Shown here in pieces: positions 12,601 to 25,900 of a stretch of DNA of 64,000 bases (the first letter of the stretch is position 1; the number at the start of each line of letters is the position of its first letter). Made by a program: the position numbers and the translations under genes. The DNA is from Liolophura sinensis (taxonomy: Eukaryota; Mollusca; Polyplacophora; Chitonida; Chitonidae), in contig NC_088302.1 of NCBI RefSeq assembly GCF_032854445.1, positions 34,629,979-34,693,978 of the forward strand. Direction: 5' to 3'. The notes beneath the pieces are model-generated. The model saw only the letters and a program-made list of their open reading frames with translations, made no database searches and was not told the origin of the DNA.

Positions 12601-15600
12601 AGGCTACTGATTGACTGCTACTGATTTATTGCTTGTAAGACTAATTTATTGCCCTCAAGGCTACTCATTTATTGTCTGCGAAGCTACTGATTTATTGCCT
12701 GTAAATAGAACTTTTCCAGGATATAACACATGAAATTGTTAAAATGCAAAGTCTAATTACTGATCACCATTAAAGCCAAAATGCAAAATACATACATTTT
12801 CCTGGTTATGACACAAACCTAGTGTATGTATTTGGAAAGCCTCATTCTAATATACTATTTTATCCAGGTCTGGCAGTTCAAAAGTATATCTTGTTATATA
12901 TATATATGTATGTGAAAAAAAAAATGACTGTGGATGTCATTTACACACTTGTTTTCTTATCATACTAGTTATTGTTAGTCCTGTCGGCATAAGTACCCTT
13001 TGGATAATGTTAATTTGTGGCAACCAACCGACGGTAAATAAAGATTTTTGAGATTTGGGATTTGAGATGTTATAGCTCAAGTCAGGTTTTAATCTTCCGA
13101 CCAGGCCCATACATAAAGCTGATACAAAGCAAATGATGTTGTAACCTCAACTGATATTAACACACTCAAGTCCTAAAACACTTCTGAACAACTGGCACCA
13201 GTTTCAAAACATACCATACACACATGTAGCATGTGCACCACCAACAGGTCACTTTATCATGACTAATGTTTATGGTTAATACCTTGTAAAAGATGTGTAG
13301 TAAACCTCAATTCAGTTTGCAGCAGTGCGGTTTTTCTTCTTGGGTCCTGTGTTAACACAGCCTCTGCATGGAGAGCAGTGACGACAGATGCCATGTTGTC
13401 AGGGTTATCTGTAAAAACAGGAAAACATATTGTCATAATGATCCTTCATCTCTGGCACAAAATAAGTAACAGTAATACACTTACATGTACACGAAAAACA
13501 ACAGCAGACAGAAAATTCTTGGAGCAAATACCTGGCGATAGATGATAACTTTTCTGAGCCGTCCATAATGGGTTGTCCAAATGTCCATCTCCTGCTTCAA
13601 CTCCTGCACTATTGCCACAGGCCAACAGACCCAGTGCTTGCTTTAGCAGGCATTTCTGGTGGGAAAACATAAGGAAAATGCTCTTCACAGATTCCATCAA
13701 CATTACTTTTTACTGAATGTTGGAAGTTTGATACATACATGAATGTATTTGCAACCACATTCCAACCTTGATAGTTTAAACCCATAATACCTGGCTTTTA
13801 ATAGCGGACAGATTAAACCACCTGGTATGTTTATTTCTTTCTTTATTTGATTCGTGTCACTATGGCTTACCCAAGAAACGTTCACCTAATACTTACGTGT
13901 ATTTTATTTACCTACATGTACTTCACTGTTGTTTAATGCAATACTCAGGATATCTTCACTCCACCCTAATGAATGATAATAGTCCTGTTTATGTGTGTAG
14001 GGAACCAAAGCATCTCAAAAACGTATCTGACTAACAGTCTAATACCCTAAATTTGCAGTCACCTTAACTGCAGAAACTGAAGTCTAGTCACTGACTAGTG
14101 ATCCAAGAGAACCTGTTAAACACATGTACCTCTGTCAGCATGTTCTTCATAAACCTACTTTAGCATACTGTGACACAAGCATCCAGACAGGCTTTACAAG
14201 TGTCCAGTATGCTTAATTGGTACTTACTTCAGTACATGTGACATCTGTCTCCATACAAGCTCTAACATTTCCAGTATGTTCATATAGTACTTATTTTAGC
14301 GTATTTGACATCTGTGTCCATACAAGCTCTAACAGTGTCCAGCATGTTCGTTTAGTACTTACTTCAGCATATTCGACATCTGTCTCCATACAAGCTCTAA
14401 CAGTGCCCAGCATGTTCATATAGTACTTACTTTAGCATATGTGACATCTGTCTCCATACAAGCTCTAACAGTGTCCAGCATGTTCATATAGTACTTACTT
14501 TAGCATATGTGACATCTGTCTCCATATAAGCTCTAACAGTGTCTAGCATGTTGATATAGTACTTACTTTAGCATATTTGACATCTGTCTCCATACAAGCT
14601 CTAACAGTGCCCAGCATGTTCATATAGTACTTACTTCAGCATATTCGACATCTGTCTCCATACAAGCTCTAACAGTGTCCAGCATGTTCATATAGTACTT
14701 ACTTTAGCATATGTGACATCTGTCTCCATACAAGCTCTAACAGTGTCCAGCATGTTCGTTTAGTACTTACTTCAGCATATTCGACATCTGTCTCTCCATA
14801 CAAGCTCTAACAGTGCCCAGCATGTTCATATAGTACTTACTTTAGCATATGTGACATCTGTCTCCATACAAGCTCTAACAGTGTCCAGCATGTTCATATA
14901 GTACTTACTTTAGCATATGTGACATCTGTCTCCATACAAGCTCTAACAGTGTCCAGCATGTTGATATAGTACTTACTTTAGCATATTTGACATCTGTCTC
15001 CATACAAGCTCTAACAGTGTCCAGCATGTTCGTTTAGAACTTACTTCAGCATATTCGACATCTGTCTCCATACAAGCTCTAACAGTGTCCAGCATGTTCA
15101 TATAGTACTTACTTTAGCATATGTGACATCTGTCTCCATACAAGCTCTAACAGTGTCCAGCATGTTGATATAGTACTTACTTCAGCATATTCGACATCTG
15201 TCTCCATACAAGCTCTAACAGTGCCCAGCATGTTGATATAGTACTTACTTTAGCATATTCGACATCTGTCTCCATACAAGCTCTAACAGTGTCCAGCATG
15301 TTCATATAGTACTTACTTTAGCATATGTGACATCTGTCTCCATACAAGCTCTAACAGTGTCCAGCATGTTGATATAGTACTTACTTTAGCATATTTGACA
15401 TCTGTCTCCATACAAGCTCTAACAGTGTCCAGCATGTTCGTTTAGTACTTACTTCAGCATATTCGACATCTGTCTCCATACAAGCTCTAACAGTGCCCAG
15501 CATGTTCATATAGTACTTACTTTAGCATATGTGACATCTGTCTCCATACAAGCTCTAACAGTGTCCAGCATGTTCGTTTAGTACTTACTTCAGCATATTC

Positions 15601-16985
15601 GACATCTGTCTCCATACAAGCTCTAACAGTGTCTAGCATGTTGATATAGTACTTGCTTTAGCATATGTGACATCTGTCTCCATACAAGCTCTAACAGTGC
15701 CCAGCATGTTCGTTTAGTACTTACTTTAGCATATGTGACATCTGTCTCCATACAAGCTCTAACAGTGTCCAGCATGTTCATATAGTACTTACTTTAGCAT
15801 ATGTGACATTTGTCTCCATACAAGCTCTAACAGTGCCCAGCATGTTCATATAGTACTTACTTTAGCATATGTGACATCTGTCTCCATACAAGCTCTAACA
15901 GTGTCCAGCATGTTCATATAGTACTTACTTTAGCATATGTGACATCTGTCTCCATACAAGCTCTAACAGTGTCCAGCATGTTGATATAGTACTTACTTCA
16001 GCATATTCAACATCTGTCTCCATACAAGCTCTAACAGTGCCCAGCATGTTCATATAGTACTTACTTTAGCATATTCGACATCTGTCTCCATACAAGCTCT
16101 AACAGTGTCCAGCATGTTCATATAGTACTTACTTTAGCATATGTGACATCTGTCTCCATACAAGCTCTAACAGTGTCCAGCATGTTGATATAGTACTTAC
16201 TTTAGCATATTTGACATCTGTCTCCATACAAGCTCTAACAGTGTCCAGCATGTTCGTTTAGTACTTACTTCAGCATATTCGACATCTGTCTCCATACAAG
16301 CTCTAACAGTGTCTAGCATGTTGATATTAGTACTTCCTTTAGCATATGTGACATCTGTCTCCATACAAGCTCTAACAGTGCCCAGCATGTTCGTTTAGTA
16401 CTTACTTTAGCATATGTGACATCTGTCTCCATACAAGCTCTAACAGTGTCCAGCATGTTCATATAGTACTTACTTTAGCATATGTGACATCTGTCTCCAT
16501 ACAAGCTCTAACAGTGCCCAGCATGTTCATATAGTACTTACTTTAGCATATGTGACATCTGTCTCCATACAAGCTCTAACAGTGTCCAGCATGTTCGTTT
16601 AGTACTTACTTTAGCATATGTGACATCTGTCTCCATACAAGCTCTAACAGTGTCCAGCATGTTCGTTTAGTACTTACTTCAGCATATGTGACATCTGTCT
16701 CCATACAAGCTCTAACAGTGTCTAGCATGTTGATATAGTACTTGCTTTAGCATATGTGACATCTGTCTCCATACAAGCTCTAACAGTGCCCAGCATGTTC
16801 ATATAGTACTTACTTTAGCATATGTGACATCTGTCTCCATACAAGCTTTAGCAGACGCAGCTGCCTGGTGACATTTCTCTGGTACGAGGCGTAGCAAAAA
16901 CGAGGGACTGTAGATCTCTGACTGCAGGGTTATCTGGGTGGTCAGTGAGTGCCTGGGTTAACAGGGGACTCTGCTGCAGAGACAT
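3637..16985 (-). CDS. SKIC3: SKIC3 exons 35-43 (C-terminal quarter)
   Basis: Exons in transcript order: 16985-16814, 13655-13532, 13408-13283, 10757-10651, 7096-6968, 6549-6388, 5896-5766, 4590-4455, 3765-3637. They cover about residues 1176-1579. Matches to the human C-terminus are weaker but collinear (for example [15 protein letters not shown] for human GKKALLYTAVNQLAMG, and [20 protein letters not shown] for human TEALKLCFCPLAVLLQALL). Exon 35 uses an acceptor AG at 16986-16987 and has one base too many, probably in the A5 run at 16896-16900. Exons 35 and 38 donate their 3' ends and donors to the two giant arrays in the introns that follow them. Compared with human about 24 residues seem absent between exons 38 and 39; either the lineage lacks them or I missed a small exon near the 147-bp array. 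Confidence 0.88.
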
Positions 16986-19900
16986 CTCCCTACAGATACA
17001 ACACAAGGCTCAACATCTCAATCAGATAATGTTAGAGCGTTTTATTGTGCTACTTACATTTCATTTATTATCCACATGTTACACTGGGAAGCAAAACACA
17101 CAGTGAACAAAAATTCAGACGGTTTGCTTCAAACTTAATCCAACAAGTCACCTTCTGATTGGCTGATTGTTGTTCTAATGTCATACTGAAGAATTTTTCA
17201 CTTACATAATGGCTGTCAGTTTTACGGGCAGAGGAAAACTAGAGTGCTCCGGGTGAATCACCAACAAGAGACAAACTTACATCTTCTTCACCAAATGTAA
17301 GACAGCACGAACAGCCCTACGACCAATACTAATGCTTGAAAACACATTAGTAAAACCTCACTACTTATTTATTTATTTGATTGGTTTTTTACGCCGTACT
17401 CAAGAATATTTCACTCATAAGACGATGGCCAGCATTATGCTGGGAGGAAACCAGGGAGAGCCAGAGAGAAATCCACAACCATCCACAGGTTGCTGCCAGA
17501 CTCACTGGTTACACTGAAATGGTGTTGAACTGATGCTTTATAACAATCACGAAGTGCTCTACCTGTAACACATGTAGGCCAGCTGACAACAACAGGGTCT
17601 GAGGCAGCAGATCCAGGGTGTCCCTGCTGATGAGCTCATCCAGAGCTGCCCTCACTAACGTCTCATCTGATTGGAGGAAGCCAAAGCTGCACAAAGCAGC
17701 CAGGCCATGATTGGATGAAGGCGTGGTTTGTGAGCTGAAATGAAGTCACCAGATTATTTGATTAATATAGAAGTAGGGTTTGATGGGTTATATATGGGAA
17801 TAAGCTCTTCATCACCTGTAGCAACTTGATAAAAACATTGCAAAATGAAGGAGTTTATTCTTAATTTGAATAGACATTCGATTAACTTTTTTCAACAATA
17901 TACTTCAGTAACATACAAGTACAATGAGAAATAGCACATTGGGAGGACCGCATATGCCTTGCCTTACCAGTTAAACAGAGCTGTTTTAACACCATCTGCA
18001 TCTCCAAACTTATAGGCAACCATTCCCATGGCAGCGTACACATGGGATTTATCCTCATCTTTACTGGCAAGCTCCAGGGCTCTCTCGTATGCTAAAAACA
18101 GATAATCTTCTGCTGACTTATCTGAATTCACTAATCAAAAACTGCTTAAATTCCATTCAACCCTCAAAAATACATAAAATAAAATGAGCACAATGTTATT
18201 TTCTTGTATGATGTTCGATTCAGAAAAGAATCGCTCTAAGGAATTTCATTTTAGGGGCATAAAAGGTAATAAAATATTTTCTTCAATGGTGAAACTATTT
18301 TTCCAGCAAAATATTATCCTACCTTTTACAACAACCCTAAATCATCTTTCTAAAACATCTTAGAATAAAAATCTCAAAATCAGACACAACGGGTAAATTA
18401 GTTTGATTAATTTAAGATCAAATATGTCTCCAGATCTCTAAAGATTTGACAAACCACTATGAGTAAACCTTTCATTAGCACAGAAGTGAATTTAGTGTAA
18501 TTCATACACTAAGCTATAAATGATCTTGGATTTTATCAAAGAGCCTAGGTATTCCAGAACAGTAAATAATCTATGGTTATTGGTTACCTTGGAAGCTCTG
18601 AGCGAGCTGTCCCAGCTTGTAATGCACCAGTGCCAGTTCACAGGTGCCTTCAAAGGTCAGGTCCTGCCCAGAGATAGGTACTGTGCCATAGCCTCTTCCA
18701 ACCTTCCAGCATTCCTACAATAACAAACAGCAAGTTACAGACAGACAGTTTTCTCAGCATTTGGGCAGGTAAAACTTTTAAATCAAGAAATTTACACTAT
18801 TTTCTTGAACATACATGTATCAGTCATTGCAACTCATTTTCTGAGGAAACTACAGTATCTGTCTAGTACTTACCTGTTCAATTACCTGTACACTTACCTG
18901 TACACTTAACAATGCTTAAAGGCATTTTGCATATTCCTAAAATACTAATTGAAGACTTGAAGTCACCACGACTGCATTGGTGAGAAGCTCCTGAGTCATT
19001 GTGCTGTTCTAGCATGCTCATATCTTGGCCACAGAGGATTCCAACCCCCACCCCCACCCCGACCCCCACCCTCACCTAACATGTTTTAATGACACAATAA
19101 AATGCAACTTCCACAAGTGTGTCAAAAAATGAACATTGCTGTCCACAACAGATAGAAACACATCATAACACCACAAAGATAATAACTCAACTACATGTAC
19201 CAGTAGAGTGTGTAACAGAACTACCACAATACAATCTGTGTTATTTAAAATATACTTTACACAGTGTATGTTGCACCACTCACCCCAGGACTCTGGCTAG
19301 ATTATATCTGGCCTTTGTGATAAGTCCATCAGAGCCACTTCCTGTCTCCAGTATAGAGATGGCCCTACAAGAATACAGCATATGCTGACGCTAGATCCAT
19401 AAATACATGCACAGTAACCATCTCTGATGAAACCATGACACCACACTTTCACACAATACAAATAAAAAACAATGTTTAGAAATAATTTACCCACATTTAA
19501 CACTTAGTAGTTTCCACTGATGAGCTTTTCTTATCATTAACCAAACTGTTTTTGGTCAAGAAAAATAATGGTTTGAAACAAACCAAAGAAATCTGGCTGC
19601 TGTTGCTTATCAACTGTCTTAAACGATACTGTAATTTTCATCACACATGACTCCATCTGCATCTCCAATGATTGTAGGTGTTTTATTTATTTATTCATCT
19701 ATTTGATTGGTGTTTTACACCGTACTCAAGAATATTTCACTTATACGACGGCGGTCAGCATTATGGTGGGAGGAAACCGGGCAAAGCCTGAGGGAAACCC
19801 ACAACCATCCGCAGGTTGTTTCCAGACCTTCCCTCGTAGGGCTGGAGAGGAAACCAGCATGAGTCAAACTTACATGTAATGGGACAAGTGTAGAATCAAG

Positions 19901-22900
19901 CTATTATTTCTCAATCAGCCCAGTTTAATTTCACATCTATGTATTTTCACCCCTTATTTTCATCTTGTTACTCAAATTGTGACAAGTCCAGCAGATCATC
20001 CTATAAAAAACACTACAGATGTACAGTTTTTAGCTCAAAAATAAGGGATATACAAATGTAGGTACCTTGTGAAAGCCTCAGCTGCTGACTGAAGTAGGCC
20101 TTGTTTTTCCAGCAAGAGGCCATACATGTTATAAGCTGTTGGATTGGTTTTCATTCGATCTGAAAAAATTAACATGAATACAGTTAGACCCTTTGAACTT
20201 AAACCCTAAAGACTGACTAATATTTTTATCAGAATTATGTACTTCTAGTCCTCCAATCTAGACGTGTATTTTGATGATATCTGATTGTTGTCCCATGTTG
20301 TACAAAAGTACAGTTTGTGGTCAGTTGTCTGAGGACGGCAGAATAGTCACAAGATTACAGTCCTGAGCTTTATGTCCATGTATTTATTGCCTCAGCCAGT
20401 GTAGGTCAAAACTCACGAGTTAGTTGGTTACTTATTTATTTATTAGGGGTCCACGTTAGTTCCTAGCAGGACACCTCTTGAAATCGTTTGGATTATTATT
20501 ATTTTTATTCTTCGTCAACTTCGTAAAATTGTAATATCTCGAAAATAATAAAAGGTAGAAAAACTAAAGTTTGGAGTTTTAATGAGGAATATACGAAGCA
20601 GCTTTTGACCTTTCATGTTGTTTTACCAGTCACATGATTTAGCAGCCATTTTGATTTTCATTGTTAAGCTAAAAAAGCTTCTTCTCCAAAACGGCTAAAC
20701 CTACTGAGATGAACTTTTAGCTTACAGTTTTTAGGTGGATCGCCCTAGCCATATTTTAAAAAAAACTTTTAGTTTGGTATGCAAATAAAGCCAAAACTGA
20801 CCAATGAAATTGGCTCAAAAGTAGGTCAATTATTAAAACTGCTTAAAATCATAAAACAAACACACTATCTAGTGCCCCCTGACATCACGATTTTAAATCT
20901 GCAAGAATTATTTTTGTACTTTGTGTTGTTTTCATGTTATGACTGAAAACCACCAAAAATTTGACATAACCATCCTATATAAATAACATGGGAGCTTCCT
21001 GCTAGATTGCATGAACCATTGACGGCAGTTTACCGTGGGAATGGGCATCAGCTCTGCAACAATGTATTCTTTCTGTCTCCCACTCTCGGGCACCAACTTT
21101 TGTCCTTAGGTATCAGCAGATCAAAGCTGCCTGATCTTTATTCCCGTCTTCAGTACTTTGCCTATTGTAAATGATGGCTACCCGAAGTCGTAAAAGTCTA
21201 GTCGCGTGGACCCTGGCAATGCTGTTGGACAACAGCTTTAATTTATCTGTAATTCATTCAATTCTCTGAGGTAGAGAAGATCATCATGTGGACTATCAGG
21301 ACTATGAAAAATTTGTAATGGTTGGAGGAAACCTAAATCACTGAATGACGCTAAAACACTGCCCAATACAAGATCAATTTGAGATTGTGCTTGAATTCCA
21401 TTTCCACATGTACTTACCCAGATACCTGGACAGAGCATCAGAGGCCATGGGTATGGCAGCCATCTGCTCTACACAGTACTTGTACATCTCAGAGTCTCTC
21501 TTCTCCAGGTCCCTCATCACAGTGCACACCCAGTGACCATAACCCAGAGCAGACTCCAACTGCAAAAACACACACCACATCATGAGGTACTTTATCAAGC
21601 TGCAGAACAGACAACCCATCAAGATGCAGTTTTCAGTATGAGAGCATAATGCACATACATGTACTTATATATATAAACTATACCATGCAGCACAAGTTAC
21701 GATGTAAGGAAACTTCAAAACATATTTTAAATGCCATATACCATATGTACTAGAAAAGCTTAATTTTATACATATATCCCTAATAATAATAAACTGACAT
21801 TAAACAACAATCAAATAAATAAATAAATAATCTTAATACAGAATAATCCTGTAGTCAAAAAAAAAAAAACACTGGCTCGAGTGAGATTCTTAGGAGTTTT
21901 GTCCCTCAGTTTTTCAAATTCTTCTTTGTTGATAGAGTGGCCTGTCTAGACTAGGGTTTCTTTCAAAGTCGATTCTTTACTATGACCCAAAGATTTGGCA
22001 TTTCATTACCTGCTTAAAAAAGGTATAAAAGGAAAGTCCAAGTACCGGTTGGCTCTATGTCATCATATCTATCGTCTCAGTATCACATGGCAGTTTAGCA
22101 AAGTTGCACCTTAAAAAATCTGGCGGTCTGGCAGCAACCTGCGGATGGTCGAGTGTTCCCCCCAGGTTTCCTCCATAATGCTGGCCATCGTCGTATAAGT
22201 GAAATATTCTTTGAGTACAGCGTAAAACACGAATCAAATGAATAAATCAAGACATGTGACGGAATATGCAGTATTATTATGCATTATTGTTACCTGAATG
22301 ACTGCTTACATGTATAATCTATTAACAATATTCACTTCATGTGAGAGTTTGATAATTAGTGTCACGCCGCAATTAATAAACACTCACATGATGGCCCAGC
22401 TCTGTGGTGTGCCTGAATAGGTCCATGGCATCCTCATGCCCTACAGTCTCTGCTATCATGGCCTGCAACAGGTACACATAGCAGAGGGTGTTATAAAGGT
22501 CAAGCTGAAGTTAACAGTACTTAATTCTACACGTACATATCTCAATTCCTCAACCTTTTCGCATATTGAAGAGCAACTTTCAGTGTAATTCATGCACCTA
22601 TTTGAGTTAATTTTGGAGACAAAACCACAATGGTCGGATTAGCCAATTTTACGGCCTCATAAAAAGTGCATTTTTATCAGTCTACACAAAATAATGCCTT
22701 CAGAATATGCTTGGATAAACACCTTGCACAAACGCTAAAAGGCTGAAGAATTACAGTATATACCTTCCAAACCATAAGATCACAATGCCATCGTTCTAAC
22801 TGCTGAGCTGTTGGTGAAACAAAATACTGCTGCATTCTTGCAGTACACATAATTTGCATAAACATGTAAAATCAAATTAAATATATGTCACAGGTGCAGG

Positions 22901-25900
22901 TATAAGGACTTAAATACTTTAGCCGTGATTATTTGAATACTTACCTGACCAATCCAGCAGGCTACATATGTAGGATCTAGGCTCTGAGCCACAGTGAAGG
23001 CATCATGAGCAAGCTGAAAGCAAACATCAACTTGTCAGATTGTACCTCACTTGTTTACTGATTTATCTGATTGGTATTTTACGTCAACTCAAGAATATTT
23101 CACTTCTACTATGACTTCGTAGGATCAATGGTGGCTACACCTAGATGTAGGATCTAGGCTCTGAGCCACAGTGAAGGCATCATGGGCAAGCTGAAAGCAA
23201 ACATCAACTTGTCAGGTTGTACCTCACTTATTTACTGATTTATCTGATTGGTATTTTACGTCAACTCAAGAATATTTCACTTCTACTATGACTTCGAGAA
23301 TTATGGTGGGGAAAAACCGAGCAGAGCCTGGGGGAAACCCACAACCATTCGCTTGTCGTTTGGCAGCCCTTCCCACATATGTATACTCGATACGATGCTC
23401 TTTCTGGGACAATACACCAGCAAAACCTGGCATAAACACAATCAGTCCTGTCATCAATTCATCAATACCAGCCATCAACAGAAGCAATCCCATCATCCAT
23501 AAGCTGTATGTCCACTTCGTATCAACAGTTTTGTCTTTCATTTTTCTTCCTACCACTGTTGTACAATTGGAATACTCCTGAGAACTCCAGTCACATGAAC
23601 CTTTTTCTCCCAGTGTCCATGTTTTAACAACTACAGTGCAATTTTCCGACACAATTCCACGCTGCCCACAATGGTGGCTCCATCCACGTTGTCTCTACAC
23701 CTTTTTATACATGCAGGTAGGTTGGACAGCTGCATACTGGTAGCATGACTTCCCAAATACCTCAACATATTCGCATATGACAGAACAACTTTCAGTGCAA
23801 TTTATTCATATTTATTATTACATTTTGGACACAAAACTGCATTGGTTTGACACATTGACAAATTTCAGGGCTTCACAAAAGTATAATTTTATCAGTCTGC
23901 ACAGAAAAATGTTTTCAGAATAAACACCTTGCAAACATGCAAAAAGCAGAAGAATTGAAGTATTTAGACACTTTCACAATATAAGCAAACATGTACATTT
24001 ATGTGTGCGTTCAGTTTGTTCTTACCTTAACATTGTCATTTTTCAGGTACAGAGTCCCCAGGTTTGTCCATGCCACTACATTCTGAAACATGAAAATGAA
24101 TTTATAACTGTAAATAAAGGTCATACAATTCTGCAGGCCATTTTGTTTTTCTTTTTTAAATTTTTTACCAGAATCTAAATGGATTTTCATAGATTTGCTT
24201 GCAAAAAACCCACCACAATTTATTCCAATACTAAAAATACTAGCCACATATTAAAGCAGATGCTCCCAGTGAAGATGTCAGGGCAGATTTTACGGATTTC
24301 AAGTTCTTAACTTTAATAATGTGAAATAATCTATTTTCTGTTGATTTTCAACATTCCTGTAATTTTGTGTTATGGTAGTTATGACGAAAACAGGATAAAC
24401 GGATTCTGATCCAACGTAAAGTCCTGTACTGCCAACATATATGGCGACTTCTTTTGCCACAAGAGAATGTTCAGTGCAGGGTATATCAGAATGTTGAGTT
24501 CACAGCAGTGATCTGTTAAGATGGTCATCTGTTATTCAGAACTTAAACCCCCGGAAAGTGAGCGGCATACCATTCTGGATGAATAAAGAATTTTGTGCCA
24601 GGGTAGAAGTGTTTTTCAAATACTCACATTGCGTTCTGCCAGGATGGACTTGATGAAACAGTGCTGGGCTAGGCTGGGATTGTTCACACCTGTAAAAATA
24701 ATTTACATAAATACGATCTAAACAATCGCATCACCAATAACTGCGACAAGTAAACTACACATTGCTCCTATATGTATTTTATTTCATTCACAAACTGTTT
24801 TCTCGCACATCTATAATTATGAGATATATTCCTGCATCTTGCCTTTCTCACCAGAAATGAATGCCACAGATGCGATTCTATGCATTCTATTCATCTCTTA
24901 TTATATGTGAAATGCATTCTATTCATCTCTTATTATATGTGAAATGCATTCTATTCATCTCTTATTATATGTGAAATGCATTCTATTCATCTCTTATTAT
25001 ATGTGAAATGCATTCTATTCATCTCTTATTATATGTGAAATGCATTCTATTCATCTCTTATTATATGTGAAATGAGAATGACTGAACTACTTACTGAACA
25101 AAAATCAACAAATAATTTACAATGTGCAAGTTAATGATCCTCATTTGTTATATAGCAGATAAGTCTTATACATGTATGTAACAGTAAATGGGTAATGACA
25201 CGATATAAATGTACATGCATTATAAATGAAATGATGCTAATATATTATACACATGATGCATGCAGTGGGGTGGGACATCACCAATGGTCAGCTCGAGAGA
25301 AGTGTACTCAACGAGGGCGAAGCCGGAGTTGAATGTAACTTGTTGAGAGGTAAATATTCCTGATGTCTCACCCCACATTGTGCACCGTATGTTTTATTAT
25401 ACTGAAAAACAGTACATTTTTGAGTTGTACTTTAAAATCCCCGAATTTGTAAGTCAGTAAGGGAGCTATAACCATTTTCCAGCTGTTTTACTTTACGCAC
25501 AAGCAGACGCCAGAGAGCTCTCAAAGGGAGATAATACTGTGGAATAAACGCACACGATTATTGGATATCAGCACGAGATTGTTGAATACTGCCTCGTGAA
25601 CATGGGATAACACTTTGTGTGATGTTGCATTTTTTTGCGTGCGTGATCGATGTACATGATGTTTTGCGGAATATCATGTGACCGTCCAACGACCAATGGA
25701 AACCAAGAATTACCCCATGAGGAATAACAATTTGCTTTACTGCATGAACATCGGCAATGTATGCTAACTACATGTAACAGAACAACAAGCTTTATCACAA
25801 TCATCAAAATGAAAATCTTTGAACCAGAAAAACTGAATGAATCAGTTCCTTGTATACCAGGGTAACATGCTACTCTGCCCAGAGCAGTCCAGTGCCTGAA

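Noticed and set aside
7285-16853. CRISPR-like appearance of the regular arrays
   Set aside because: There are no unique spacers between repeats; whole units repeat, the units contain exon ends, and the DNA is eukaryotic.
16981-16991. Alternative exon 35 acceptor at 16990-16991 (TAG/GGAGATG)
   Set aside because: It puts the exon in a frame that meets TGA after 15 codons; the AG at 16986-16987 gives the frame matching the protein family.
18655-18690. An 18-base GT-AG segment (GTACCTATCTCTGGGCAG) that would restore the exon 32 frame if spliced
   Set aside because: Far too short for a spliceosomal intron; a one-base error or frameshift is the simpler reading.
23266-23652. 128-codon minus-strand open frame
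   Set aside because: Its right part is SINE sequence and the rest has no recognisable domain or splice context.
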